From: JAPOXR01 sp965221815
GTDB taxonomy: Bacteria > Pseudomonadota > Alphaproteobacteria > Rhodobacterales > Rhodobacteraceae
Length of the DNA: 64,000 nt
Assembly: GCA_965221815.1 (NCBI GenBank)
Contig: OZ244915.1
Coordinates: forward strand, 1,798,001-1,862,000
Direction: 5' to 3'
The position numbers and the translations under genes are program-made. Positions 43,064 through 52,386 of the stretch are shown here, in pieces. The notes beneath the pieces were generated by a model. The model saw only the letters and a program-made list of their open reading frames with translations, searched no databases and was not told the DNA's origin. Numbering within the stretch: the first letter of the stretch is position 1; each line of letters starts with the position of its first letter.

Positions 43064-44104
43064 ATGAGTGTGCGCGTTGCCATCATCGGAGCTGGTATCA
43101 TGGGCAGCGATCATGCCCGGATCATAGCTGAGGAGCTCCCGGGCGCACATTTGCAGGTCGTCTGCGATGCAAGAGAGGATCGTGCGCGCAGCGTTGCCGA
43201 CGCGCTGGGCGCATCAGACGTTGCCACCGACGCCATGGCCACCATTACACGTCGCGACGTCGATGCGGTGCTGATTGCGAGCCCGGACGACACACATGCC
43301 CCCTTGGCCATTGCCGCGATTGCGGCGTCCAAGCCGACACTCTGTGAAAAACCACTCGCCCATACCTCCCAGGAATGTCTTGAGGTGATCGCGGCTGAAT
43401 TGCAGGCCGGACTTCGGCTGATCCAGACGGGATTCATGCGTCGATTTGACCAATCCTATATGGCCATGAAAGCAGCATTTGACGAAGGAACTCTGGGCAA
43501 GGCCGTCATGATGCACAATTTCCATCGAAACATGGCAGCCCCGGATTGGTTCACGGGCCAAATGGCCATCTCCAATTCAGCATCGCATGAATTCGACATA
43601 TGCCGCTTTGTTCTTGGCACGGAATATGTATCCATGACCGCGTTCCAAGGACAGAAAACGAAGTCGATAGCACCTGTCATGATGGTTCTGGAAACTATTG
43701 ACGGTCAACTCGTCAGCATCGAGGTCAACAACAATGCGTCCTATGGTTACGATGTCCGCGGCGAACTGGTCGGTGAGCGCGGATCGGTCAGTCTCAGCAC
43801 GCCCGTACATGCCAGTTATGACTTGGCGCTGCATTCAACCCAACCCTATGATGCGGATTGGCGAACGCGTTTTGCAGAGGCCTACCGGCGGCAGAACAGG
43901 GCATGGTTGAACAGCATCATGACAGAACATCCGGATTCGTCTGCGGCCAATACCTGGGATGGATACTGTGCGACCCGCATAGCAGAGGCGGGAATGGCAT
44001 CTTTGAAAACCGGGGCTCGCGTTGACATCGCGCGTGCCGAAATGCCCGCGCTGTATACGCATGAAGGGCAGAAGACTGAAAGCTTGAGAGGAAAAGACAG
44101 ATGA
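43064..44104 (+). CDS. iolG: Inositol 2-dehydrogenase (Gfo/Idh/MocA family)
   Basis: The 346-residue NAD(P)-dependent enzyme oxidises myo-inositol to 2-keto-inositol. The Rossmann motif is IIGAGIMGSDHARII (about residues 7-21), the cofactor-binding Glu-Lys-Pro is in PTLCEKPLAHT, and HEFDICRFVLG contains the catalytic Asp and His-type residues. Context (iolD, iolE, sugar ABC transporter) supports inositol as substrate; scyllo-inositol is an alternative. Its stop overlaps the next start as ATGA. Confidence 0.9.
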   Translation: MSVRVAIIGAGIMGSDHARIIAEELPGAHLQVVCDAREDRARSVADALGASDVATDAMATITRRDVDAVLIASPDDTHAPLAIAAIAASKPTLCEKPLAHTSQECLEVIAAELQAGLRLIQTGFMRRFDQSYMAMKAAFDEGTLGKAVMMHNFHRNMAAPDWFTGQMAISNSASHEFDICRFVLGTEYVSMTAFQGQKTKSIAPVMMVLETIDGQLVSIEVNNNASYGYDVRGELVGERGSVSLSTPVHASYDLALHSTQPYDADWRTRFAEAYRRQNRAWLNSIMTEHPDSSAANTWDGYCATRIAEAGMASLKTGARVDIARAEMPALYTHEGQKTESLRGKDR

Positions 44105-44841
44105 GCCTCCTGGAGCTCAGGAGCATCACAAAGAACTTTGGTGCGATCCATGCATTGCAGGGTGTTGATCTTGACGTCGCCCGCGGTGAAGCTGTTGGGC
44201 TGATGGGAGATAACGGCGCCGGCAAGTCGACGCTCATGAAAATAGTCGCCGGAAACTTCCTGCCGACCTCGGGTGAGATTCGGATCGAAGGTAATATGGT
44301 CGAATTTCATAAACCCATCGATGCAAGGGAATCCGGGATCGAAATCGTTTACCAGGATCTTGCGCTCTGCGACAATCTGACTGCCAGTGCCAACGTGTTT
44401 CTTGGCCGCGAACTCAAGAAAAGGTTGGGGCCATTCTCGATGCTTGACCACGCTGCGATGTACAGGCAAGCTGGCGATCTCTTCACCGAAATCAAGTCAG
44501 AAACGCGTCCACGTGATCTGGTTCGGCAAATGTCAGGAGGCCAGCGGCAAGCTGTCGCAATCGCGCGGACACGCCTGTCGGATCCAAAGCTCGTGTTGAT
44601 GGATGAGCCCACCGCGGCAATCTCAGTTCGCCAGGTGAAGGAGGTTCTGGCACTGATCCATCAGCTGAAGGACACGGGGCATGCCGTGATCCTTGTCTCC
44701 CACAGGATGCCTGATGTCTTCGAAGTCTGCGACCGCGTGGTCGTATTGCGACGCGGTGCCAAGGTCGCCGACAAACATATCAGTCAAACCACACCGGAAG
44801 AGGTAACTGGACTCATCATCGGGGCTATTGAATCAGCATGA
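44101..44841 (+). CDS. Sugar (probably inositol) ABC transporter ATP-binding protein
   Basis: A 246-residue single-domain ATPase of the ribose/inositol class. Walker A is GDNGAGKST, the signature is MSGGQRQAVAIAR, Walker B is LVLMDEPTAAISV, and the switch His is in VSHRMPDVFEVCDRVVVLRR. Classical RbsA-type ATPases have two fused domains; this one has one, as in some inositol and fructose importers. It overlaps iolG and the permease gene by 4 nt each. Confidence 0.92.
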   Translation: MSLLELRSITKNFGAIHALQGVDLDVARGEAVGLMGDNGAGKSTLMKIVAGNFLPTSGEIRIEGNMVEFHKPIDARESGIEIVYQDLALCDNLTASANVFLGRELKKRLGPFSMLDHAAMYRQAGDLFTEIKSETRPRDLVRQMSGGQRQAVAIARTRLSDPKLVLMDEPTAAISVRQVKEVLALIHQLKDTGHAVILVSHRMPDVFEVCDRVVVLRRGAKVADKHISQTTPEEVTGLIIGAIESA

Positions 44842-45860
44842 CCAATTCATCACCACATCAAGAAGACCATGCCGCGATCGATGAGAGTATTACCTCACGC
44901 CAGGAGGTCTCTGGTTTTGGGGCAATTATCCGTACGCAGCCCTTTTGGGTCTTTCTTGCTCTCGTGGCGCTTGGACTGATCATGAGTTTCGTCTCTGATG
45001 CTTTCATGACCGAGCGCAACATGTTCAACATCACCCGCAACATGGCGTTTTTCGGGATTATGGCACTCGGCATGTCCGCAGTGATTTGTACTGCAGGCAT
45101 TGATCTCAGTGTCGGATCGCTGGTTGGACTCACCGGAATCGTCACCGGCCTGATCATGCGGGCGGGCTATGGCATCGAACTTGGATTCCTGGGTTGCATG
45201 CTGGTCGCCGCTTCCGTCGGCATGGTCAATGGCATACTCATCGCGTATCTCCGAATGCCACCTTTCGTGGTTACGCTGGGCATGCTTTCAATCGTCGTTT
45301 CTCTGGCCCGGGTCGTATCCAACAACCAGATGATTTACCAGTTCGGTCCGGATCAGGATCTCTTTGAATGGATCGGCGGCGAAAGCGTTCTGGGCGTGCC
45401 CAATGTGGTCTGGGTTCTGATCATCCTGACAGCAGTCTTCTGGTGGGTTTGGCGTTTCTCGACCTGGGGCCGCTGGGTCATTGCCATCGGTGGCAACGCA
45501 CATGCTGCCAAACTCGCCGGTATCCCCGTCGAGCGAGTCGTTGTGTCAGTTTATGTTGTATGCTCACTTTGCGCGGGGCTCTCGGCGTTTCTTTTCGTGG
45601 GCTACACTGGTTCTGTTACCAATGGTATGGGCTTCACCTGGGAACTGACCGTAATCGCGGCGACCGTGATCGGGGGCGCCAATCTGATGGGCGGAATTGT
45701 ATTTGCACTGGGCGCACCTATAGGTGCCGCCCTCATCGAACTCATCCGAAATTCGCTGCTACTCGCGGGCATACCGGCGTTGTGGCAGCAGTTTTTTGTG
45801 GGGCTGTTCCTCATTCTTGCAGTACTCCTGGAACAAATCCGCAACCGTGGGGGTAAATGA
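44838..45860 (+). CDS. Sugar (probably inositol) ABC transporter permease
   Basis: The 340-residue integral membrane protein belongs to the RbsC/BPD_transp_2 family with about 8-10 hydrophobic segments. Characteristic segments are MSAVICTAGIDLSVGSLVGL, LRMPPFVVTLGMLSIVVSL, GNAHAAKLAGIPVERV (the EAA-like loop) and TVIAATVIGGANLMGG. It overlaps the ATPase gene by 4 nt and precedes the binding-protein gene by 39 nt. Confidence 0.93.
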   Translation: MTNSSPHQEDHAAIDESITSRQEVSGFGAIIRTQPFWVFLALVALGLIMSFVSDAFMTERNMFNITRNMAFFGIMALGMSAVICTAGIDLSVGSLVGLTGIVTGLIMRAGYGIELGFLGCMLVAASVGMVNGILIAYLRMPPFVVTLGMLSIVVSLARVVSNNQMIYQFGPDQDLFEWIGGESVLGVPNVVWVLIILTAVFWWVWRFSTWGRWVIAIGGNAHAAKLAGIPVERVVVSVYVVCSLCAGLSAFLFVGYTGSVTNGMGFTWELTVIAATVIGGANLMGGIVFALGAPIGAALIELIRNSLLLAGIPALWQQFFVGLFLILAVLLEQIRNRGGK

Positions 45861-45899
45861 CCCCGAATTCCCCTTCTTCAAGACTCACAGGAGGATAAA

Positions 45900-46883
45900 A
45901 TGAAGAAACTGTTGTTAACTTTAACGGCGATGGCGGTCATGACGCCAGCGATCGCAACCGCCGAATATACTTTTGCGCTGGTGCCCAAGGCGATGAACAA
46001 TCCGTTCTTCGACCTGGCGCGTGATGGCTGTTACCAGGCCCAGTCAGAGCTGGCCGATGTGACTTGCGAGTATATCGGACCCGGTGAGCACACCGAACTG
46101 GAGCAGATACAGATCGTACAGGACCTGATCACCAAGGGAATCGACGGAATCGCCGTCGCTCCATCCAACGCACCGGCCATGGGCAAGGTGCTGGAGGCAG
46201 CTGTCGCAGCCGGCATTCCCGTCATGACATGGGATTCAGACCTGCTGCCTGAAGACGCTGGCTTGCGGACGACATATGTCGGCACCAACAACTACGATAT
46301 CGGCGTGAATCTGGCAAAGCTGGTTCAAGCTCGTCATCCTGATGGCGGAACGATCTGCCTCCAGACCGGTGGCGCGGCGGCGGCAAACCACAACGAGCGT
46401 CTGAAAGGTGCACGTGATACGCTTTCCGGAATGGATAGGGGTGCCCCTCCGGGCACGGCTCTCTCGGGTGAAGGTGGCTGGACGGAGATTGCGGGCTGCC
46501 CGCTGATCACGAATGACGATGGCAACGTTGCTGTGCAGGGTATGACCGACATTCTGGCAGCCAATCCCGACTTGACCGCCTTCCTCTCCACCGGCGCATT
46601 CACCCAGTGGTTTGACAACGCGTATCGTCAGGCTGCTGAACCCTATAAAGCCAAGATGGATACGGGCGAACTGACGATCGTTGTGGCCGACACACTGCCG
46701 ATGCAACTCGCGCAGACCCGTGACGGTCTGGGCAATGGCCTCGTCGGGCAGCGTCCGTACGAGATGGGTTACAAGGCCATGTTCGTCCTCAAGGACATTG
46801 CCGAGGGCAAGTCGGTTGACGATCCGATCTTCACAGGTCTTGATGTCTGCAACAACGACAATATCGATACCTGCGTACAATAG
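45900..46883 (+). CDS. Periplasmic sugar-binding protein of the inositol-type ABC transporter
   Basis: The 327-residue type I periplasmic binding protein has a signal peptide (MKKLLLTLTAMAVMTPAIAT, cleavage near residue 21) and then YTFALVPKAMNNPFFDLARD, the typical first strand of ribose-type binding proteins. GIDGIAVAPSNAPAMGKVLE and GIPVMTWDSDLLPEDAGLRT follow, and the end is LDVCNNDNIDTCVQ, with cysteines that may form disulfides. It ends the rightward inositol operon, converging with the amino-acid importer. Substrate is inferred from context. Confidence 0.92.
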   Translation: MKKLLLTLTAMAVMTPAIATAEYTFALVPKAMNNPFFDLARDGCYQAQSELADVTCEYIGPGEHTELEQIQIVQDLITKGIDGIAVAPSNAPAMGKVLEAAVAAGIPVMTWDSDLLPEDAGLRTTYVGTNNYDIGVNLAKLVQARHPDGGTICLQTGGAAAANHNERLKGARDTLSGMDRGAPPGTALSGEGGWTEIAGCPLITNDDGNVAVQGMTDILAANPDLTAFLSTGAFTQWFDNAYRQAAEPYKAKMDTGELTIVVADTLPMQLAQTRDGLGNGLVGQRPYEMGYKAMFVLKDIAEGKSVDDPIFTGLDVCNNDNIDTCVQ

Positions 46884-46979
46884 GATCAGTCCAGACGAAT
46901 ACGATTGGACGGCGCTGCCACAGCAGCGTCGTCGATTTCGGCAGATCGATTCAGGAATCTGGGTGATCAGGCAGAACGA

Positions 46980-47870
46980 TCAGTTGGAAGTTCGCCGCCC
47001 GATCCGGGTCTCGAGGCTGCGGAAGAGCAATGACAATCCAAAACAGAGAATGAAATACAGCACCGCGGCGGCGATCCATGTCTCAAACAGTAATCGCGTG
47101 GAATTGGCCATCTCGACGGCGCGCAATGTCAGGTCAGGGACCGAGATCAAGGAAATGATCGCACTATCCTTGATGAGGGTAATAAACTGATTGGCAAGTG
47201 GTGGCAGTGTTTTCCGTAAGGCTTGCGGGAGCACAATGAAGCGCATCTCGTCGCTCCAGCGCATTCCCAGTGACCGCGCGGCTTCTCTCTGCCCTGTTTC
47301 GACTGACTCAATTCCCGCGCGAAGGATTTCGCCGACAAAAGCGCTTTCAAATAACGCCAGCACGATAATTCCTGAAATTAAAGCAGGAAATTGCCGCATG
47401 TCGCCGAACAAGAATGTCCAGACTGCAGCATTCTCAGACCTGGCGATCGCGTAAGCCCAGCTTTCAATATTGAAGAAGGAGATCAACTGCTCCGACAGAA
47501 AGAAAAAGAAAATAAAGATGACGACGAGCGGCGGAATATTGCGCAGCAGCTCGAGATAAGTGCGGGCAAGCATCCGTACAGCAAGATTGCGTGATGTCCG
47601 TGCGACTCCCAGGATCAGCCCGAACAGAATTGCCAGCAGACTGGCATAAATGCTGATGCGAATGGTGTTGACGAGACCAAGGATGAGGACGTTCGCAACC
47701 CATTTTTCGGCCGTGTCATCATATCGGAACAGGTAATTGGGAACGCGCGCCCAATCCCACTTGTAGTTGAGTTTTCCATCGATTTGCTGCCAGACATATC
47801 CAACAAACAGGAACAGCAAAACAACAATGACCAGGTCCAGCCAATGCAACCGCGCCTTTTTTGAACGCAT
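46980..47870 (-). CDS. Polar amino-acid ABC transporter permease (second)
   Basis: The 296-residue HisMQ-family permease has a first membrane segment LDLVIVVLLFLFVGYVWQQ, a periplasmic stretch, and a core with LARTYLELLRNIPPLVVIFI and the cytoplasmic EAA loop GQREAARSLGMRWSDEM. It is the last gene of a four-gene leftward operon (ATPase, permease, binding protein, permease), 73 nt after the binding-protein gene. The two permeases likely form a heterodimer. Confidence 0.92.
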   Translation of the reverse strand: MRSKKARLHWLDLVIVVLLFLFVGYVWQQIDGKLNYKWDWARVPNYLFRYDDTAEKWVANVLILGLVNTIRISIYASLLAILFGLILGVARTSRNLAVRMLARTYLELLRNIPPLVVIFIFFFFLSEQLISFFNIESWAYAIARSENAAVWTFLFGDMRQFPALISGIIVLALFESAFVGEILRAGIESVETGQREAARSLGMRWSDEMRFIVLPQALRKTLPPLANQFITLIKDSAIISLISVPDLTLRAVEMANSTRLLFETWIAAAVLYFILCFGLSLLFRSLETRIGRRTSN

Positions 47871-47943
47871 GGTTCCGTTCAGGTTTCAAATCCGGAACTG
47901 CCGAACCCACGGGCTCGGCAGCATTTTTTCTTGAGGGATGTGC

Positions 47944-48771
47944 CTACTTGTCCCACTCTTGTGTCGTGAACCAGTAGTCGTGGCGTTCTTCCAGCCACCC
48001 GGTGCGCCAGTGATGTGAAATCCAGTTGTTGAAGTAGTTCAGAGCATCCGGATCACCCTTGCGCAGGGCGAAAGCTTCACCCCGCGGGTCAAACAGCGTC
48101 TCAAACGGCACAGTGAGCGTCTCCGGATACAGGTTGGCTTCTCGTGATGGTCCAGCCGGTTCGGCCCCCATATAGGCATGGGCCTGTCCATTGCGAACTT
48201 CCTGTTGGGCCGCCCCATCCTCATCAAATTGCAGGATCTGTGCTTTCGGAAACATGACGGGGACCACCGCTGACGGCGTTGCGCCGCGCCGCAGGGCAAA
48301 GATGACATCTTCACTATTGAAGTCTTCCATCGTGAATCCCTCGGTCATCTGACGGTTCGCAAGAATCGCCAGACCGGAATAGGCATAGGGTTCCGAAAAG
48401 TTGACGGTCAGATTGCGCTGTGCCGTCACTGACATCCCGGAGATAATCACATCGAATTTTCCGGCCACGAGAGCCGGGATGATGCCATCCCAGGCCGTGG
48501 GAATAAATTCCGGCTCCACGCCCATATCTTCGGCCAGTTTCCGGCCAACATCAAGCTCAAATCCGACCAGTTCACCACTCTCATCACGCATTGACCATGG
48601 GACAAAAAGTGACAGGCCTATCTTGATGACGCCACGCTTCTTGATCGTCTCAATCACGCTCTCTCCCGACAGCGCCTGAGTCGTGCTTTGCGTCATCCCC
48701 GGCGGAGCTGCGACAACAGCTGCCACCAGGCCTGCCAGTGCCATTCCGAGATATCGTCTTGTCAGTTTCAC
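47944..48771 (-). CDS. Polar amino-acid ABC transporter substrate-binding protein
   Basis: The 275-residue periplasmic protein starts at GTG 48771: AAGGAG lies 6 nt upstream of it but directly abuts the alternative TTG two codons earlier. The signal peptide is MKLTRRYLGMALAGLVAAVV with likely cleavage near residue 30. The mature part has VIKIGLSLFVPWSMRDESGE, GFELDVGRKLAEDMGVEPEF and WDGIIPALVAGKFDVIISGM, as in family 3 solute-binding proteins. Which amino acid it binds is not clear. Confidence 0.93.
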   Translation of the reverse strand: MKLTRRYLGMALAGLVAAVVAAPPGMTQSTTQALSGESVIETIKKRGVIKIGLSLFVPWSMRDESGELVGFELDVGRKLAEDMGVEPEFIPTAWDGIIPALVAGKFDVIISGMSVTAQRNLTVNFSEPYAYSGLAILANRQMTEGFTMEDFNSEDVIFALRRGATPSAVVPVMFPKAQILQFDEDGAAQQEVRNGQAHAYMGAEPAGPSREANLYPETLTVPFETLFDPRGEAFALRKGDPDALNYFNNWISHHWRTGWLEERHDYWFTTQEWDK

Positions 48772-48804
48772 AATCAACTCCTTTTCTTTCTGTGAATGTG
48801 ACCA

Positions 48805-49638
48805 TTATCGCGACGCAACGGAAAATTTTTGTTCCAGCTGCGTCACAAAAATTGAAAGGATGAGCGTCATCACAAGATAGATGGCTGCCACGGTCAACCA
48901 GACTTCAAAGCTCATGAACGTATCCGAAATGATATTCCGGCCCATGGTGGTGAGTTCAGCAACCGCGATGACGCTGACTATAGCCGAGCTTTTGATCAGG
49001 TGCACGGCCTCCCCGGTGAGCGGTGGCAGGACGAACCGAATCGATTGCGGCAGAATGATGTAGCAGTAGCTCTGCGTCCTTGACATGCCGATGGATTGGG
49101 CGGCTTCCCATTGCCCGGCCGAAACCGCGAGAATTCCGGCCCGAAAAATCTCGGAGATAAGGACTGAATGATACACTGCAAGGCAAACGATTGACGCCGT
49201 GTAGCGATCAAGGCCAAAGACCGGCCCGCAAACATAATAGATGAGATAGAGCAGGACGAGCAGTGGCAGATTTCTGATGAATTCGAGAAAACCGGTGGCA
49301 ACGGCCACACCAATGGCGAGTGACGACAGGCGCAACAGAGCCACCACAAGACCCAAGGCCATCGCAAGCAGAAAAGATCGCACCGTCAGATCAACAGTCC
49401 TGACCAGTCCAGTCACGAGTTCGCCGGGTTGAATTCCGTTATGCGTCTGCGCAAGGATATATTGGGGAATTCGGTACCATTGCCAATTGTAACCCATGGA
49501 TGCGGCACCGTTGACGGCCAGCTGAACAATCAGCCACATGACAACAAGATAGAGAAAAATCGATACGGGGCGGGAATTCATGATTGATGCCCACAAATTC
49601 ATGCTCAATGGTTTGTGACCACTGAATGCCGTCAGCAT
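48805..49638 (-). CDS. Polar amino-acid ABC transporter permease (first)
   Basis: The 277-residue HisMQ-type permease shows about five membrane segments, FLEFIRNLPLLVLLYLIYYV, and the EAA loop SAGQWEAAQSIGMSRTQSYC. I use the ATG at 49638, two bases after the ATPase stop codon; a TTG at 49644 overlapping that stop is possible. Co-transcribed with the ATPase gene upstream and the binding-protein gene 33 nt downstream. Confidence 0.9.
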   Translation of the reverse strand: MLTAFSGHKPLSMNLWASIMNSRPVSIFLYLVVMWLIVQLAVNGAASMGYNWQWYRIPQYILAQTHNGIQPGELVTGLVRTVDLTVRSFLLAMALGLVVALLRLSSLAIGVAVATGFLEFIRNLPLLVLLYLIYYVCGPVFGLDRYTASIVCLAVYHSVLISEIFRAGILAVSAGQWEAAQSIGMSRTQSYCYIILPQSIRFVLPPLTGEAVHLIKSSAIVSVIAVAELTTMGRNIISDTFMSFEVWLTVAAIYLVMTLILSIFVTQLEQKFSVASR

Positions 49639-49640
49639 CT

Positions 49641-50387
49641 TCAATGGACCAGAATCCTGTCGAGAAACATTCGACAGCGCGCACTTTCTGGTTTGCTGAA
49701 AAAGACCTCGGGCGGTGCGATTTCCTCGATCGATCCCCCCTCCATGAACACCATCTTGTCGGCAACCCGGCGCGCGAAACCCATTTCATGTGTCACGCAA
49801 ATCATCGTCATTCCGGTTGCAGCGAGTTCGGTCATGACATCGAGGACTTCATTGATCATCTCAGGATCCAGGGCTGATGTGGGTTCATCGAACAACATGA
49901 TTTTAGGTTCCATGCACAATGCCCGTGCAATCGCCACCCGTTGCTGCTGACCACCAGAAAGCTGTTCTGGATACTTGTCCGCCTGTTCCGGAATATGAAC
50001 CCGTTCCAGATAATGCCGGGCCCTCTCTTCGGCGTCGGTCCTTGACATTTTCCGGACCCGCACCATGCCGATGGTCAGATTGCCCAGGACTGTCAAATGG
50101 GGAAAAAGATTAAATTGTTGAAACACCATCCCGACTTCCATCCGCACCGCGTGAATATCCCGATTGTCTTCTGACAGTTGGACTCCATTCACTATCAGGC
50201 TGCCGGAAGAATAGTCCTCAAGACAATTGATACAACGGATGAGAGTCGATTTGCCGGAACCTGACGGACCACAGATCACGACTTTTTCACCGGTCTCGAC
50301 GGAAAGATCCACCTGGGACAGAGCCTGAAAATCTCCGAAATGCTTGTTCAGCCCGCGAATATCAATAATCGGGTTGGGTTGGGTCAT
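49641..50387 (-). CDS. Polar amino-acid ABC transporter ATP-binding protein
   Basis: This 248-residue GlnQ-type ATPase has Walker A CGPSGSGKST, Q-loop VGMVFQQFNLFPHLTVLGN, signature LSGGQQQRVAIARAL, Walker B IMLFDEPTSALDPEM and switch His in CVTHEMGFARRVADK. It is the first gene of the leftward importer operon. It is strikingly similar to the orphan ATPase at 27.7-28.5 kb, including long identical blocks. Confidence 0.95.
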   Translation of the reverse strand: MTQPNPIIDIRGLNKHFGDFQALSQVDLSVETGEKVVICGPSGSGKSTLIRCINCLEDYSSGSLIVNGVQLSEDNRDIHAVRMEVGMVFQQFNLFPHLTVLGNLTIGMVRVRKMSRTDAEERARHYLERVHIPEQADKYPEQLSGGQQQRVAIARALCMEPKIMLFDEPTSALDPEMINEVLDVMTELAATGMTMICVTHEMGFARRVADKMVFMEGGSIEEIAPPEVFFSKPESARCRMFLDRILVH

Positions 50388-50617
50388 GCGTCAAGTGCCG
50401 GCAGGATGCGTTGTTCCGCAATGATACCGATTTTACCTTCCTGACCTGCAATCGATCGAGGTTCACCTCGCCGAACCCGTCAATAGACGAGACGGCTTCC
50501 GTGTGCAACCATCAAACCTCTTATCCTCTGATTGTGCCCGGCACATCCAAATTGTTGGACTTTGCGATTGAAATACCTTATAAAAGGACTCAACTATTTG
50601 TTCGCTGTTGGTACATC

Positions 50618-50983
50618 ATGGAAGTTGGAGACAATACGCAACTGGAAGGATCCCTGCTCATCCGTCCCTCCTCGACCGACCATCCGCTCTACAGCAATAT
50701 CGTTGAAGCATGCCGATCCGTCTATGACCCTGAAATTCCGGTCAATATCTATGATTTGGGACTGGTCTACACGATTGAAATCGATTCCGATGGAAGCGTC
50801 GATGTGATCATGACGCTCACCGCGCCGGGCTGTCCGGTCGCCGGGGAAATGCCCGGCTGGCTCGCAGATGCGATTGAACCGTTGGAAGGCGTGCAAAAAG
50901 TCAATGTCGAACTGACCTGGGATCCGCCGTGGGGAATGGAGATGATGTCCGATGAGGCACGTCTTGAACTGGGTTTCATGTAG
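50618..50983 (+). CDS. MIP18/DUF59 family iron-sulfur assembly protein, SufT-like
   Basis: The 121-residue product has YDPEIPVNIYDLGLVYTIEI and VIMTLTAPGCPVAGEMPGWL, the two signature blocks of the DUF59 family, with the conserved Cys in the second. In alphaproteobacterial suf operons such a gene often precedes sufA, as here after 70 nt. I use the ATG at 50618; the frame stays open upstream without family similarity. Its role is in Fe-S cluster maturation. Confidence 0.9.
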   Translation: MEVGDNTQLEGSLLIRPSSTDHPLYSNIVEACRSVYDPEIPVNIYDLGLVYTIEIDSDGSVDVIMTLTAPGCPVAGEMPGWLADAIEPLEGVQKVNVELTWDPPWGMEMMSDEARLELGFM

Positions 50984-51053
50984 CAACGAAACCTGATCTT
51001 ATGATGCAATGAAATGAATTGCTGTTTTGTGCAGTACCATTGAAGAGGCCTGA

Positions 51054-51407
51054 ATGTTTGCAACAGGAAATGCACCTGCAGTCACACTGACGGACACTGC
51101 GGTTCGGCAAATCAAACAACTGATGGAGACGGCTGGAAAAGCCGGGTTGCGCATCGGCCTCAAAAAAGGCGGGTGCGCGGGAATGGAATATACAATGGAA
51201 TATGTCGACAAGCCTGATGAACTCGACGAAGTGATCGAGCAGGATGGCGCGCGCGTGCTGATTGCGCCGATGGCGCAGATGTTCTTGTTTGGCACTGAAA
51301 TCGACTATGCGTCCGGATTGCTTGAATCCGGTTTCAAATTCAACAATCCCAACGTGACCGAAGCCTGCGGCTGTGGTGAATCGATCAAGTTCCAGGAAAC
51401 TGATTGA
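51054..51407 (+). CDS. sufA: SufA/HesB-type iron-sulfur carrier protein
   Basis: A 117-residue A-type carrier that receives Fe-S clusters and passes them on to apoproteins. The three ligand cysteines are in GLKKGGCAGMEY and ACGCGESIKF, at the standard positions. LLESGFKFNNPNVTEACGCG is the family signature. It follows the DUF59 gene; no other suf genes are in the window. Confidence 0.93.
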   Translation: MFATGNAPAVTLTDTAVRQIKQLMETAGKAGLRIGLKKGGCAGMEYTMEYVDKPDELDEVIEQDGARVLIAPMAQMFLFGTEIDYASGLLESGFKFNNPNVTEACGCGESIKFQETD

Positions 51408-51453
51408 GGCAGGTTTTTCGTTGAACCCGGCTCGTCAATAATGAGGTTTGCTG

Positions 51454-52212
51454 TTGCCCCGATTTCTGGTGGCCGGTAACTGGAAAATGAATGGGCTTGC
51501 CGCTGCCATCGAAGAGGCAAGTGGCGTCACTCCGGATCCTCATCGCAGCGACTGCGATATCGTGATTTGCCCACCGGCTGCCTTGCTCACGCGCCTGTCC
51601 GAACGCCTTCGTGGAACCGCAATCAGGCTTGGCGGCCAGGATTGTCATCCCTCCCCCTGCGGTGCGCATACAGGTGACCATTCGGCAGAAATGCTTGCCG
51701 ATGCCGGGGCTGAATTCGTAATCGTCGGACATTCCGAGCGCCGCCAGTGCTATGGAGAAACGGATGATGTTGTGAATCGGAAGGTCCGTGCCGCATGGCG
51801 CGCCGGACTGACAGCCATCGTCTGTGTCGGTGAGTCGGGTGAACAACGCGCAGCCGGGCGGGCACAGACAGTGGTTGGCGCCCAGATTGAAGGAAGCGTT
51901 CCCATTGAGGCCACCGCAACCCGCCTGGCCATCGCTTACGAGCCTGTCTGGGCGATCGGCACGGGGCGGAGCGCGTCACTGGATGACATCATCGAAATGC
52001 ATGATTTTGTTCGGCGCGTCTGCCATGCGCGGCTGGCACAGGATGAGGCAGCTGGCATGCGCCTCCTCTATGGCGGATCCGTGACGGCTGACAATGCATC
52101 CACAATCCTGTCGCTCCCTGAGGTCAATGGTGCATTGGTTGGCGGGGCGTCGCTCAGGGCATCAAGCTTCAATGCCATCATCAGGTCTCTGCCCATTACC
52201 TCAAATCGCTGA
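51454..52212 (+). CDS. tpiA: Triosephosphate isomerase
   Basis: TIM interconverts glyceraldehyde-3-phosphate and dihydroxyacetone phosphate. The 252-residue barrel has Lys11 in AGNWKMNG, His93 in IVGHSERR and Glu163 in AYEPVWAIGTG, and the phosphate loop LLYGGSV. I chose TTG at 51454 because GAGG lies 7 nt upstream; a TTG two codons earlier is possible. The gene stands alone between sufA and lpd. Confidence 0.95.
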   Translation: MPRFLVAGNWKMNGLAAAIEEASGVTPDPHRSDCDIVICPPAALLTRLSERLRGTAIRLGGQDCHPSPCGAHTGDHSAEMLADAGAEFVIVGHSERRQCYGETDDVVNRKVRAAWRAGLTAIVCVGESGEQRAAGRAQTVVGAQIEGSVPIEATATRLAIAYEPVWAIGTGRSASLDDIIEMHDFVRRVCHARLAQDEAAGMRLLYGGSVTADNASTILSLPEVNGALVGGASLRASSFNAIIRSLPITSNR

Positions 52213-52343
52213 AAGATGCCCAAGTCATCATGTTCCCTGGGACTCAGTTCCAGACCCGGGATTCAGTGTGTTCCTGCAACGTGATCCTGGCCGATGGCGG
52301 TTTGCACACTGTCCGGGCTCGACCTGTCATTCATGGGTCCGCC

Positions 52344-52366
52344 GTGGCGCGTCAATCAACCTGAAA
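52344..52366 (-). repeat. Dispersed repeat, partial copy C
   Basis: GTGGCGCGTCAATCAACCTG plus three A matches copy B at 11440 over 23 bases and the matching part of copy A at 34.3 kb with one change. It lies in the short gap between tpiA and lpd. No inverted ends or open frame accompany it. Confidence 0.5.
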
Positions 52367-52386
52367 CTATGTTCCGGGAAAAGCCG

